A DNA stretch of 64,000 bases from Saprospiraceae bacterium (GTDB lineage Bacteria; Bacteroidota; Bacteroidia; Chitinophagales; Saprospiraceae), in contig JADKDE010000002.1 in assembly GCA_016718505.1 (NCBI GenBank), forward strand, positions 248,001 through 312,000, in the 5' to 3' direction. Position 1 is the first letter of the stretch. Each line of letters begins with the position of its first letter. Both the position numbers and the translations under genes were made by a program. Below are positions 34,442 through 43,424 of the stretch, piece by piece. The notes under the pieces were generated by a model. It was not told where the DNA came from. It saw only the letters and a list, made by a program, of their open reading frames with translations, and made no database searches.

Positions 34442-35329
34442 ATGAATGTTCTCATATTTTCATTAGCCGTCAAATCTCCCTATGCTGAGGCCATGGCCAA
34501 GGTCATTTCTATTTTTAAATCCGAAGGATTTACCGTTTTTTTGCTTAGATCTTACCACGAAAAACTCGAAAACAACAGTCATTTGGATTCTTCTTCTTAC
34601 GAGATTTTGGAGTCACCGGATGATTGTACTCACACCAAAATCAACTATATATTTACACTAGGCGGCGATGGAACCATCCTAGGCGCTACCGCTGAATTAG
34701 CCCCATACCAAATTCCAATCCTAGGACTCAATTTGGGCAGAATGGGATTCTTGGCTCATATCGAGCTGGAGCATCTCACGGAGGCCATTCTCATGATCAA
34801 GCGAGGGATGTATCGCATCGAAGAGCGGACCATGCTGCACGTGGATTCTAATTTTCCCATGTTCCAGTCAGCTCCCTATGGACTGAACGATTTTACATTG
34901 TTGAAGCGGGATACATCATCCATGATTACCATCCATACCTATATCAACGGCGATTTTCTCAATTCCTATTGGGCGGATGGGATCATCCTTGCCACGCCAA
35001 CGGGCAGTACTGGGTACAATCTTAGCTGTGGGGGACCTATCATTTTTCCAGACTCACAGAATTTCGTGTTGACGCCTGTAGCCCCGCACAATCTCAGCGT
35101 CAGACCCATCGTGCTTTCGGATGAGTCGGTTCTATCCTTCGAGGTCGAAGGCCGAGGAGAGAACTTTTTATCGACCCTCGATAGCCGCTACGAAACCATC
35201 ACCCAAGAGCATCAGATTGCCATTCGCAAGTCGGCCCACCGCACCAAGATCATCCTGTTGCAAAATTCAACTTTTCTACGAACCATGCGAGATAAATTGG
35301 CTTGGGGTGCAGACGCCCGCAATGCCTAA
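34442..35329 (+). CDS. nadK: NAD kinase
   Basis: 295 residues. It phosphorylates NAD to NADP. The GGDGT motif is at residues 74-78 (TLGGDGTILGA), the NLGRMGFLAHIE segment follows, and the C-terminal part carries TPTGSTGYNLSCGGPI and the LSVRPIVL strand that complete the NAD site. Its ATG follows the Omp85 stop with no gap. NADP is needed by MurB and many others, but the operon mate here is a transporter-like protein, so the linkage has no evident pathway meaning. Confidence 0.95.
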   Translation: MNVLIFSLAVKSPYAEAMAKVISIFKSEGFTVFLLRSYHEKLENNSHLDSSSYEILESPDDCTHTKINYIFTLGGDGTILGATAELAPYQIPILGLNLGRMGFLAHIELEHLTEAILMIKRGMYRIEERTMLHVDSNFPMFQSAPYGLNDFTLLKRDTSSMITIHTYINGDFLNSYWADGIILATPTGSTGYNLSCGGPIIFPDSQNFVLTPVAPHNLSVRPIVLSDESVLSFEVEGRGENFLSTLDSRYETITQEHQIAIRKSAHRTKIILLQNSTFLRTMRDKLAWGADARNA

Positions 35330-35379
35330 TTTTTTCTCAAAAACTTCTGATAATTTTTCACTCTTAGACAAAAGAAACC

Positions 35380-35387
35380 TAACTTTG
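35380..35387 (+). promoter_or_regulatory. -7 promoter element that fixes the next gene's start
   Basis: TAACTTTG matches TAnnTTTG. A transcript would begin near 35394, so a GTG at 35387 cannot be the start and ATG at 35411 is preferred. Confidence 0.45.
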
Positions 35388-35410
35388 TGTCTAAATTGAA
35401 TCACAATCCA

Positions 35411-35875
35411 ATGTTAAATAAATTCGACATCCTTAGTTCAGAAGAATTGAACACATTGTCCTTGGCAATTCCTAAAATTGCCCTTTTAATCGCAGGCGCA
35501 GACGGCAATGTGGACCTTGCAGAGTCTGAATGGGCATCCAAATTGACCGAAATCCGAAGCTATACGGGCGACGATGACATGCAGATTTTTTACGAGAGAG
35601 TCTCTGTCGATTTCAACGAACAATTCGGCAATATGCTGGAGACCTATCCGTCAGAAGTCAACGTTCGTGAGGAGATTTTGTCGAGAGAACTGGAGCAAAT
35701 CAATCCGATTTTACAAAAATTTGATCCTGAGTTCGGGGTCATTTTGTACAAGTCGTTGGTTTCTTACGCAGATCACGTGGCCAAAGCATCAGGCGGTTTA
35801 CTTACTTTTGGTAGCATTTCTAGAGCTGAGCGCAAATGGGTGAAATTGCCCATGATTACGCCTATTTACGAATAA
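35411..35875 (+). CDS. TerB-like conserved protein of unknown function
   Basis: 154 residues, all helical in appearance, acidic, without signal or membrane segment. The stretch PKIALLIAGADGNVDLAESEWA resembles the first metal-binding part of the TerB/DjlA-like fold (GADGxVDxxE). The rest (SRELEQINPILQKFDPEFG ... AKASGGLLTFGSISRAERKW) is conserved in Bacteroidota proteins as far as I can recall, without a known function. Tellurite resistance should not be inferred. It is monocistronic, with its own promoter core. Confidence 0.65.
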   Translation: MLNKFDILSSEELNTLSLAIPKIALLIAGADGNVDLAESEWASKLTEIRSYTGDDDMQIFYERVSVDFNEQFGNMLETYPSEVNVREEILSRELEQINPILQKFDPEFGVILYKSLVSYADHVAKASGGLLTFGSISRAERKWVKLPMITPIYE

Positions 35876-35885
35876 TTTTTTTATT

Positions 35886-36002
35886 GCGATTCGCCTCCAT
35901 CATAGCATCCTGCTATGACGAGACGACCAGGCTATTCGAGGCTTTGGTCTTATAAAGTATTTATAAGACCTCACATTCGTTCGCCTCTACTATCCTTATC
36001 GC
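35886..36002. repeat. Structured intergenic repeat R4
   Basis: GCGAT at 35886-35890 and ATCGC at 35998-36002 close the element. Inside are a perfect 7-base hairpin CATAGCA/TGCTATG (35901-35917) and a perfect 11-base hairpin GGTCTTATAAA/TTTATAAGACC (35946-35970). TTCGCCTC occurs near both ends as a direct repeat. It overlaps the last codons of the BNR protein gene on the minus strand and may act as the terminator of both converging genes. Confidence 0.75.
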
Positions 36003-38926
36003 CCCGGCCTTTTTATGACCAGCGGAACTATATGAGAAGAACTGGCGTCGGCATTTCTTATTTTGATTTGATATTTTCCCGGGATGGGATAATACTTTCC
36101 ATCGTCCGATTTTGATAGTTTTATTGGCTTTTTCTTTTCTTTATCGTTGTTTTCGTTCAACCATGTTTCCAGTATTCCTATTTTGTTGGGATCAATGTCG
36201 AATTTCCATACGACATTTTGTATTCCATAATTCAATTCAATTTCCTTAGGATAGGATATTTCATCTCCCTTTTTCGTCATTAAAGTAAGATATGCCTTTT
36301 GCTTTTTCTTAGCATATATCGACAGGTTCATCCACGAAGAATCGATTGTCTCCCAAGGATTGTTTTGCTTTCCCCAATTATTCCAAACCATTAATGGGTC
36401 TGGATCATAGACATAAAGCTCTTTGGCCAAGACACTATCAGTAGTTGATTGGATTTCTTTCAATGATCCTTTGTACAGTGATCTGCCGTGCGTACCCAAT
36501 ATGATCTCCTGCTCCCTAGCTTGGATGGCGATATCGTGGACAGGTACTCTAGGGAGATCTTGCCCATACAGTTGATAGGATTGCCCTCCATTGCAGGTGA
36601 AAAACAAGCCATTGTCAGTCCCCACATACAAGATGTCTGCTCGTTTGGGATCCTCCCGTAGGACGTTGATGCATGTTTTTGGAAGGTTTCCAGCCACTGA
36701 CACCCAATGTTCTCCAGCGTCCCTACTCACGTATATATAAGGTTCAAAATGATCCGACCGATATCCATTCAACGAGATATAAACCGTGTTCATGTCGTGC
36801 TTAGATGCTACGATTCGACTGATCCACAATCCGCTAGGAAGCCCTTGGCTGATGTCTTTCCAAGTGAATCCTGCATCGAACGATACCGAAATTTTTCCAT
36901 CATCCGAGCCAGTATAGAGCATGCCAAATCTCAGCGGCGATTCTTCTATACAGGTCAAGGTTCCATAAGGGACATCACCCGCTTTTCCTCCATTTGTCAA
37001 ATCTCCCGATTTGAAAGGAAAGCTATTGCCATAATCCATAGATCTATGCAAATGATTGCTCCCCATAAATATTATTCCAGGATTATGCCTGGAGATAAGT
37101 ATGGGCGTCTGCCAATTCCATCGATATCGCGCTTCACCAAGTTCATGGCTCGGGGTGATATACTTTCGATCATTTGATTTTAGGTTGATTCTAAAGTAAT
37201 GACCGAATTGATACCCTGTATAGAGATATTTATTCAAGGTATCGATTGCAACTTGCATCCCATCACCCCCTAAAAAAGATTTGTAGGGATAAACTCCATC
37301 TTGAGTCCATTCGAGGCTGTGCATATAGGTAGAAGGTCCTCTCCATACGCCATTATCTTGCAATCCACCATAGACATTATAGGGCGATTCGCTATCTACT
37401 CCTACGGTATAAAACTGACCGACAGCTGGTGAATTCGCCTTGAACCATGTGGATCCATTGTCGTAGCTAATATTCAATCCACCGTCATTTCCAGAGATGA
37501 CATGCCCACTTTTCTTTGGATTCACCCACAAACTGTGAAAATCCACGTGGACATTGTCTTTCAAGATACTTTTGAAGGACTTTCCACCATCTTCAGAATA
37601 CACCAATTCATAGCCATAAACATATAGTTTCTGGTCATCTGATGGCGAAATGGTTATGCGCCCAAAATAATATCCGTAGGTAAAATACATGCCGAGCATA
37701 TCCTTTGCATGCGTTTTTTTCCACGTAATACCTCCATCAAGTGTCTTGTATATCTGCGCTCCCTTTACCGGCTTGTTGAAGAGAGCAGCATTGGCATCTT
37801 CTAGATAATCCGCCAAATCAGCAGGCTTGATTTGTTCGTTTTTTATCTTATCTACTACGTATTGATAATCGTATTTATCTGGAAATCTGTTCTTTTCTAA
37901 ATAATTTTCGATGGTTTCTTTGCTCAATTTTTCAAAATCTCTTTTCGACATTTTTCTAAGCATATCATTGATCAACGCGTCGGCGTCTTCCCCTGTCGGC
38001 TTGGGTTTCTCTTGGTTATTTTGGTCATCTACGACCGCATAAAGTATTTTTGAATTTTGATTGGAAATGGCGAGCCCGATTCTACCAACTTTATCTCCTT
38101 GAAGGAATCCACTTCCTAATTTTGTAACGCAAGTCCAAGTTTCACCTGCATTTGTGGATTTATAGATTCCAGATTCGCTCCCTGCTTCATTAAAATTCCA
38201 AGCCTTTCTATCTCTTTGCCATATCGAAGCATACAGGATACTTGGATCTTTGGGATCTATCACCATATCAATTGCACCGCTGTTTTCTCCTACATACAGG
38301 GTTTTTTGCCAAGTATTTCCTCCATCCACAGATTTGAAAATTCCTCGTTGTACATTGGGTGTGTACAAGTGCCCTAGGGCGGCTACCCATATTATATTTG
38401 GATCATTGGGGTGGATTAAAACCTTACCTATATGGTGTGAATCTTCCAATCCTTTATGTGACCATGTTTTCCCTTTGTCTTTCGAATAAAATATACCCGT
38501 ACCTGCATATGAGCTACGACTGCTGTTGTTCTCACCTGTACCTATCCATATCGATTCGCCATGCGCCCAATCGATGGCGACATCCCCGATGGTCATGGTG
38601 GATTCCTCATCGAAAATAGATGTAAAACTCTGCCCATTGTTCTCAGTGCGCCAAACTCCTCCGCTGGCATACGCCACATAAAATCTTGTAGGATCATTCG
38701 GATCCACCTCCACGTCCACCACACGACCACTCATGATCGTTGGCCCGATATTCTGCCAAGGAAGTTTGATCAAACTTTCGCTTTGCTTTTGCTTATATTC
38801 TCCAAGACTATTTATCCTGAGTGAGGCATCACTGGGACTTTGCCCATACAATTCTGCCACCATAAGCACCGAACCAATCATCAACTGTACCCACCGCTGA
38901 ATCCTAATCTGCGAAAAAGCTTCCAT
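35996..38926 (-). CDS. Large secreted BNR-repeat/sortilin-like beta-propeller protein
   Basis: 976 residues. A signal peptide ends near AELYGQ. Most of the protein is a set of Asp-box-like (BNR) blades, e.g. GGVWRTENNGQSF, GIFYSKDKGKTW, GIFKSVDGGNTW, GIYKSTNAGETW, YVSRDAGEHW, as in VPS10/sortilin and xyloglucanase-type double propellers. A helical insert of about 70 residues sits near 310-380. The last 120 residues are a beta domain. No T9SS tail is clear. Start ATG 38926 was chosen because a near-consensus promoter core (AAAGTAT on the plus strand) lies at 38958-38964. The final residues (KRPGR) come from repeat R4. Enzymatic activity is unproven. Confidence 0.82.
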   Translation of the reverse strand: MEAFSQIRIQRWVQLMIGSVLMVAELYGQSPSDASLRINSLGEYKQKQSESLIKLPWQNIGPTIMSGRVVDVEVDPNDPTRFYVAYASGGVWRTENNGQSFTSIFDEESTMTIGDVAIDWAHGESIWIGTGENNSSRSSYAGTGIFYSKDKGKTWSHKGLEDSHHIGKVLIHPNDPNIIWVAALGHLYTPNVQRGIFKSVDGGNTWQKTLYVGENSGAIDMVIDPKDPSILYASIWQRDRKAWNFNEAGSESGIYKSTNAGETWTCVTKLGSGFLQGDKVGRIGLAISNQNSKILYAVVDDQNNQEKPKPTGEDADALINDMLRKMSKRDFEKLSKETIENYLEKNRFPDKYDYQYVVDKIKNEQIKPADLADYLEDANAALFNKPVKGAQIYKTLDGGITWKKTHAKDMLGMYFTYGYYFGRITISPSDDQKLYVYGYELVYSEDGGKSFKSILKDNVHVDFHSLWVNPKKSGHVISGNDGGLNISYDNGSTWFKANSPAVGQFYTVGVDSESPYNVYGGLQDNGVWRGPSTYMHSLEWTQDGVYPYKSFLGGDGMQVAIDTLNKYLYTGYQFGHYFRINLKSNDRKYITPSHELGEARYRWNWQTPILISRHNPGIIFMGSNHLHRSMDYGNSFPFKSGDLTNGGKAGDVPYGTLTCIEESPLRFGMLYTGSDDGKISVSFDAGFTWKDISQGLPSGLWISRIVASKHDMNTVYISLNGYRSDHFEPYIYVSRDAGEHWVSVAGNLPKTCINVLREDPKRADILYVGTDNGLFFTCNGGQSYQLYGQDLPRVPVHDIAIQAREQEIILGTHGRSLYKGSLKEIQSTTDSVLAKELYVYDPDPLMVWNNWGKQNNPWETIDSSWMNLSIYAKKKQKAYLTLMTKKGDEISYPKEIELNYGIQNVVWKFDIDPNKIGILETWLNENNDKEKKKPIKLSKSDDGKYYPIPGKYQIKIRNADASSSHIVPLVIKRPGR

Positions 38927-39077
38927 GTTTTTATCTTTTATTTTACTCAAAAATAACAAAGTATTTGGTCTTTAAGGTTGAAATATATGCGTATCCTTAA
39001 AGTAAGATTTCCCATTGATTTATTCTCTAGCCATTTTTATACACTCATTTCATACCTTTACGCCCTAATTTAACTAA

Positions 39078-39959
39078 ATGAATCCGACCAAGAGAGCCAC
39101 GATTGAATTGCATATAGCCGTTATTTTGTTCGGTTTTACGGCTGTTTTGGGCGAACTGATAAAAATGCCCTTCTTGCTCTTGGTTTGGTGGCGAATGGTG
39201 ATAACTTGCATTTCATTGTATTTCCTAGCCGATATTACCCGCATAAAAAGGGAAATGAATGTGTTGACCATCAAGGAGTTGGTCTGGTATGGGGTGTTGA
39301 TCTCATTGCATTGGTTGGCGTTTTATGGGGCGATCCAATACTCTTCGGCTTCTGTTGCGCTAATTGGTCTGGCAACGGCTTCCTTTTGGGCCAGTTTAAT
39401 AGAACCCTTGTTGCATTCCAAAAGACCCTCTCAATTGGAGATGCTTTTAGGTATTTTTATAATCCCAGGCATGGTTTTAATAGCGGGATCATTACCTACA
39501 AATATGTGGTTTGGGCTAGGGCTTGGGGTACTCTCCGCATTGCTTTCTGCATTGTTTTCAGTATTGAACAAAGACGTGGTTCAGAAATATAGCTCCTTGG
39601 ATATTTCTTTTATTGAGTTAATGGGCGCATTGGTTTTTTTGACCATCCTGTTGCCGACTACGGTGAGCCATCCTTTGTTTTATGGTTGGATTCCGACATG
39701 GAAGGATTTCCTCTATATATTGGTTTTGGCGCTGGTTTGTACGACCATTGCCTATGTTTTATCCCTTAGAGCCTTGAAATATTTATCTGCATTCAATGTT
39801 ACGCTTACGGTTAATTTAGAGCCGATTTATGGCATCTTACTTGCTTGGATTTTTCTGAAAAACTCCCAACCATTGTCCACGAATTTTTATTTGGGAGGTA
39901 TAATGATTTTTGCTGCAGTATTATCTTACCCTTACCTGAAAAACTATTTAAAGTTATGA
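39078..39959 (+). CDS. EamA/DMT family transporter
   Basis: 293 residues with ten hydrophobic helices in two EamA halves (about 1-140 and 150-290), as in RhaT/RarD/YdcZ drug/metabolite exporters. Landmarks are ELHIAVILFGFTAVLGELI at the start and LTVNLEPIYGILLAWIFL near the end. The substrate is not predictable. Its stop overlaps the start of the O-methyltransferase gene by four bases (ATGA). A TACCTTTA element at 39052-39059 may be its promoter core. Confidence 0.88.
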   Translation: MNPTKRATIELHIAVILFGFTAVLGELIKMPFLLLVWWRMVITCISLYFLADITRIKREMNVLTIKELVWYGVLISLHWLAFYGAIQYSSASVALIGLATASFWASLIEPLLHSKRPSQLEMLLGIFIIPGMVLIAGSLPTNMWFGLGLGVLSALLSALFSVLNKDVVQKYSSLDISFIELMGALVFLTILLPTTVSHPLFYGWIPTWKDFLYILVLALVCTTIAYVLSLRALKYLSAFNVTLTVNLEPIYGILLAWIFLKNSQPLSTNFYLGGIMIFAAVLSYPYLKNYLKL

Positions 39960-40603
39960 GTCAGCCTTATTTTGAAGATTTTAATAAAATATACGAATAT
40001 GCGGCCGAGCATACAAGCACAGCACCATCCTACCTTGACGAGCTAGAACGAAGCACCCATCTGAATACCTTGCAGCCTAGAATGCTTTCTGGGGCGTTTC
40101 AAGGCCGTTTTTTGGCGATGATGAGTAAAATGATAAAGCCAACTTATATCCTAGAGATTGGAACGTTTACGGGATATTCTGCTTTATGTTTAGCAGAAGG
40201 ATTGGTAGATAATGGTGAGTTGCATACATTCGAGGTCAATCAAGAGCTGGAGTCTATTATAAATATTGCCATTAAAAATTCTCCTTATCCCGAAAAAATC
40301 AAAGTGCATTTCCAAGATGCAATGGAGGCAGTACCCACGCTCCAATTGGTTTGGGATTTGGTTTTCATCGATGCTTCAAAAAAAGATTATCCAAACTACT
40401 TAGAAATGATCATGCCATTCACCAAAGCTGGTACGATGATAATCATAGATAATGTCCTTTGGAGTGGCAAAGTACTTAATCCCAGCGACGATAAGGATGC
40501 CCAAATTCTGGACTCTTTAAACAAAAAAATAATGCTTGACGAACGTTTTGAAGTAGTATTATTGCCTATCAGAGATGGGATTTCTGTCATTAGAGTAAAA
40601 TAG
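39956..40603 (+). CDS. O-methyltransferase (catechol/caffeoyl-CoA type)
   Basis: 215 residues of methyltransferase family 3. The SAM-binding motif ILEIGTFTGYSALCLAEGL (about residues 60-78) is followed by FIDASKKDYPNYLEMIMP, containing the metal-binding Asp, and IIDNVLWSGKV. It methylates catechol-like or other small hydroxylated compounds with Mg2+ as cofactor. ATG at 39956 was chosen because it overlaps the transporter stop and begins the conserved N-terminus. Co-expression with the exporter suggests, but does not prove, modification and export of the same compound. Confidence 0.9.
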   Translation: MSQPYFEDFNKIYEYAAEHTSTAPSYLDELERSTHLNTLQPRMLSGAFQGRFLAMMSKMIKPTYILEIGTFTGYSALCLAEGLVDNGELHTFEVNQELESIINIAIKNSPYPEKIKVHFQDAMEAVPTLQLVWDLVFIDASKKDYPNYLEMIMPFTKAGTMIIIDNVLWSGKVLNPSDDKDAQILDSLNKKIMLDERFEVVLLPIRDGISVIRVK

Positions 40604-40620
40604 AACTTACCATAAATGAA

Positions 40621-40650
40621 AAAGCCCGAGACTTCACTCGGGACTTTCTC
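40621..40650 (+). terminator. Terminator after the O-methyltransferase gene
   Basis: CCCGAG (40625-40630) and CTCGGG (40637-40642) pair around ACTTCA, with A residues before and a T-rich stretch after. Confidence 0.75.
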
Positions 40651-41116
40651 TAAAACATGCAGTAAAATCTAAACCCTAAATCTTTATGTCTTTAATAATT
40701 ATTGTTGATATGATATTCGAACTCTAGTCTATGGAATTCAAGTTCAAATTAAAAGAGTCAAATAACCTTAATTATGCTGCCTAGAGGAGTCAATATTTTT
40801 TTAGTTTTTATTATATTATATATATATTTATATGTAAATAGGTGATAAACAATGTTATAAAAAGTTTAAATAATAAAGAAATTTCAAGTTTTAGCCTAAG
40901 CAAGATTTCACTTTTCCCAGATTTTTCTATATTCAGTAAATTCCTTGCTTTCTAGAGAGACTTTATTTGTTTTTATTAGTAAATGACTGAACTCGAAAGC
41001 AGTTTTTTTATTGCAATAAAAAATTCATTGTTAGTCTGTGAAAATTACCAAAATTTCTCTAACTTCCGACCGTGTTTTAAAATTAATTATTATTAGCCAA
41101 TAAATCAAGATAAATC
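40651..41116. other. AT-rich gap of about 470 bases
   Basis: Very AT-rich, with a TATATATA run near 40815-40830. I see no gene, RNA or convincing repeat. It probably contains the promoter of the EF-G paralogue, but no clear TAnnTTTG element stands close to its start. Confidence 0.5.
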
Positions 41117-43241
41117 ATGGTAAAACAATCCAAAGACATTAGAAACGTGGTATTATTAGGGCACTCTGGGTGCGGTAAGACCACATTTGCCGAGACGATG
41201 TTGTTCGAAGCAAAGGCTATCGCCAGAAGGTCAAGGGTAGAAGATCGTGGCACAGTAAGTGATTTTACTGAAATCGAAAAGGAGCGAGGACATTCTATTT
41301 TTTCAACGCTGATGCATGCATTTTGGAAGGATTCAAAAATTAATATCATTGACACACCAGGAGCGATGATTTGGTAGGAGATATCATTTCATCACTGAAA
41401 GTAGCCGATACAGCACTTATGTTATTAAATGCCAAGGCTGGGGTAGAAGTCGGTACCGAAATTTTGTGGGAGTACCTAACTACATTCCGAACTCCTTCTG
41501 TTTTTATTGTAAATCAAATAGACCATGAAAAAGCCGATTTTGATAATACTTTAGAGCAAGCAATCCAACGGTTCGGTCCCAAAGTATTGCCTTTCCAATT
41601 TCCATTAGTTTATGAAGATACTTTAAATATAGTCGATACCCTCCGCATGGTGATGTATGAATTTCCTGAGGGGGGGGGACGGCCTAGTAAGCGACCAATT
41701 CCAGATTCAGCAATTGAACGTGCGCAGAACTGGCATAATGCGCTGGTCGAAGCTGCAGCCGAAAATGATGAAATCTTAATGGAAAAGTTTTTTGCAGAAG
41801 GATCCCTCACAGAAGAAGAATTGGCCGAGGGATTGACTCTGGCATTGGCCCACCAACAAATATTTCCAGTATTCTGTGCTTCAGGTCTTAACAATATAGG
41901 TAGTGGCAGGATTATGGGATTTATCAACGATATTTGCCCATCCCCGGCAGATAGACCGCCAGCACCTTTAGAAAATGGAGGCACCCTGCCTTGTGATTCT
42001 AAGGATAAAACAACTGTTTTTATTTACAAAACCATTTCAGAGCCACAGGTGGGTAATGTTTCTTATTTCAAAGTGTATTCGGGAACTCTTTCCACAGGAG
42101 ATGATCTCATGAATATGTCAAACCAAACTGGTGAGAGATTTAATCATATTTATATTTCCAATGGAAAAACCAGAGAGCAGGTCGAGAAACTAGAAGCAGG
42201 AGATATTGGAGTTACCGTTAAGTTGAAAGATTCACACACCAATGATACCTTAAATGTTAAGGGAGTCCTTAGGGAGATCGAACATATTCATTTTCCAGAG
42301 CCCAGATACAGAACGGCTGTGAACCCACCTAATAATAATGACATCGAAAAATTGGCTAAGCCTTGCATCTAGCGCATGAAGAGAACCCAACTTTGATTGT
42401 TGAGCATAGCCAAGAACTGAAACAAACGATTATTCATGGACAAGGCCAATTACATTTAGAAATAATAAAATACAGACTTGAAAAGTTATTTGACATAAAA
42501 ATCGAATTTATCCAACCTAAAATACCATATAGGGAGACCATCACCCAAGAAGCCAATGAAGTCTATCGCCACAAGAAACAAAGTGGTGGGGCTGGTCAAT
42601 TCGCTGAGGTTCATATGCGTATCGAACCGTGGCACGAAGGGATGGCTGACCCACATGGTTTGTCTGTAAGACATGTCGAAGAGGAAATATTATCAACGGG
42701 TGGAAAGCTTGTATTCAATTGGTGTATCGTAGGTGGATCGATTGATTCTAGATTTTCCAATGCCATAAAAAAAGGGGTAATGATGAAAATGGATGAAGGG
42801 CCTCTCACAGGAAGTCCATGTAGGGACATTCGAGTATGTATTTTTGATGGAAAAATGCACCCAGTTGATAGCAACGATATGGCATTCCAAATTGCCGGGT
42901 CTATGGCATTTAAAAATGCATTTAGTCATGCAGGGGCTCAAATACTTGAACCAATATATGACTTAACAGTTTTGTGTCAATCTGAAGTCATGGGAGATGT
43001 CATGGGAGACTTGCAGACTAGGAGAGCCATTATCATGGGGATGGACAGTGAAGGTCATTATCAAAAAATTTTGGCTAGAGTTCCATTAGCTGAATTGTAC
43101 GGTTATTCTTCTGCTCTTAGATCACTAACTCAGGGAAGAGCTAAATTTACTAGAAAAATAGCCGAATATGCCCAAGTTCCAACGGAAATCCAACAAAAAC
43201 TTAAGGAAAATTACCAAAAACACGCACACGACGAAAGTTAA
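41117..43241 (+). CDS. Elongation factor G paralogue (EF-G2-like), two frameshifts
   Basis: A translational GTPase of about 708 residues once two lost bases are restored, near 41362 (DTPG then DDLVGD) and near 42359 (EKLAKA then LHLAHEENP). The G1 motif is GHSGCGKTT, not the GHIDAGKTT of housekeeping EF-G, and G4 is NQID; this fits the EF-G2/FusA2 group. Domains II-V are recognisable (HGQGQLHLEI, GGAGQFAEVH, GSMAFKNAF, GYSSALRSLTQGRAKF). A G9 run at 41670-41678 is in frame. The role may be ribosome recycling or stress; such paralogues often have weak translocase activity. It stands alone between long AT-rich gaps. Confidence 0.85.
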
Positions 43242-43300
43242 AATTTTAACATTAGTGCAACTTTTTTGATTTTAAGACATCATATCTAAGTCTTATTATT

Positions 43301-43308
43301 TAAATTTG
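43301..43308 (+). promoter_or_regulatory. -7 promoter element before susC-like gene
   Basis: TAAATTTG matches TAnnTTTG and leaves a leader of over 100 bases before the SusC-like gene. No clear -33 TTG at normal spacing. Confidence 0.35.
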
Positions 43309-43424
43309 TAGTAAGAAAAAATTAAAATAATTGTGAGAAATTGTAACTTCACCAAGTCATTGATTATAACGCCAAATTTTATTTGGATATTATAGAATTT
43401 ATTTATTATTCACCAAATTTTTAA

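Noticed and set aside
35387..35410. GTG at 35387 as start of the TerB-like gene
   Set aside because: It lies in the promoter -7 element, upstream of the expected transcript start.
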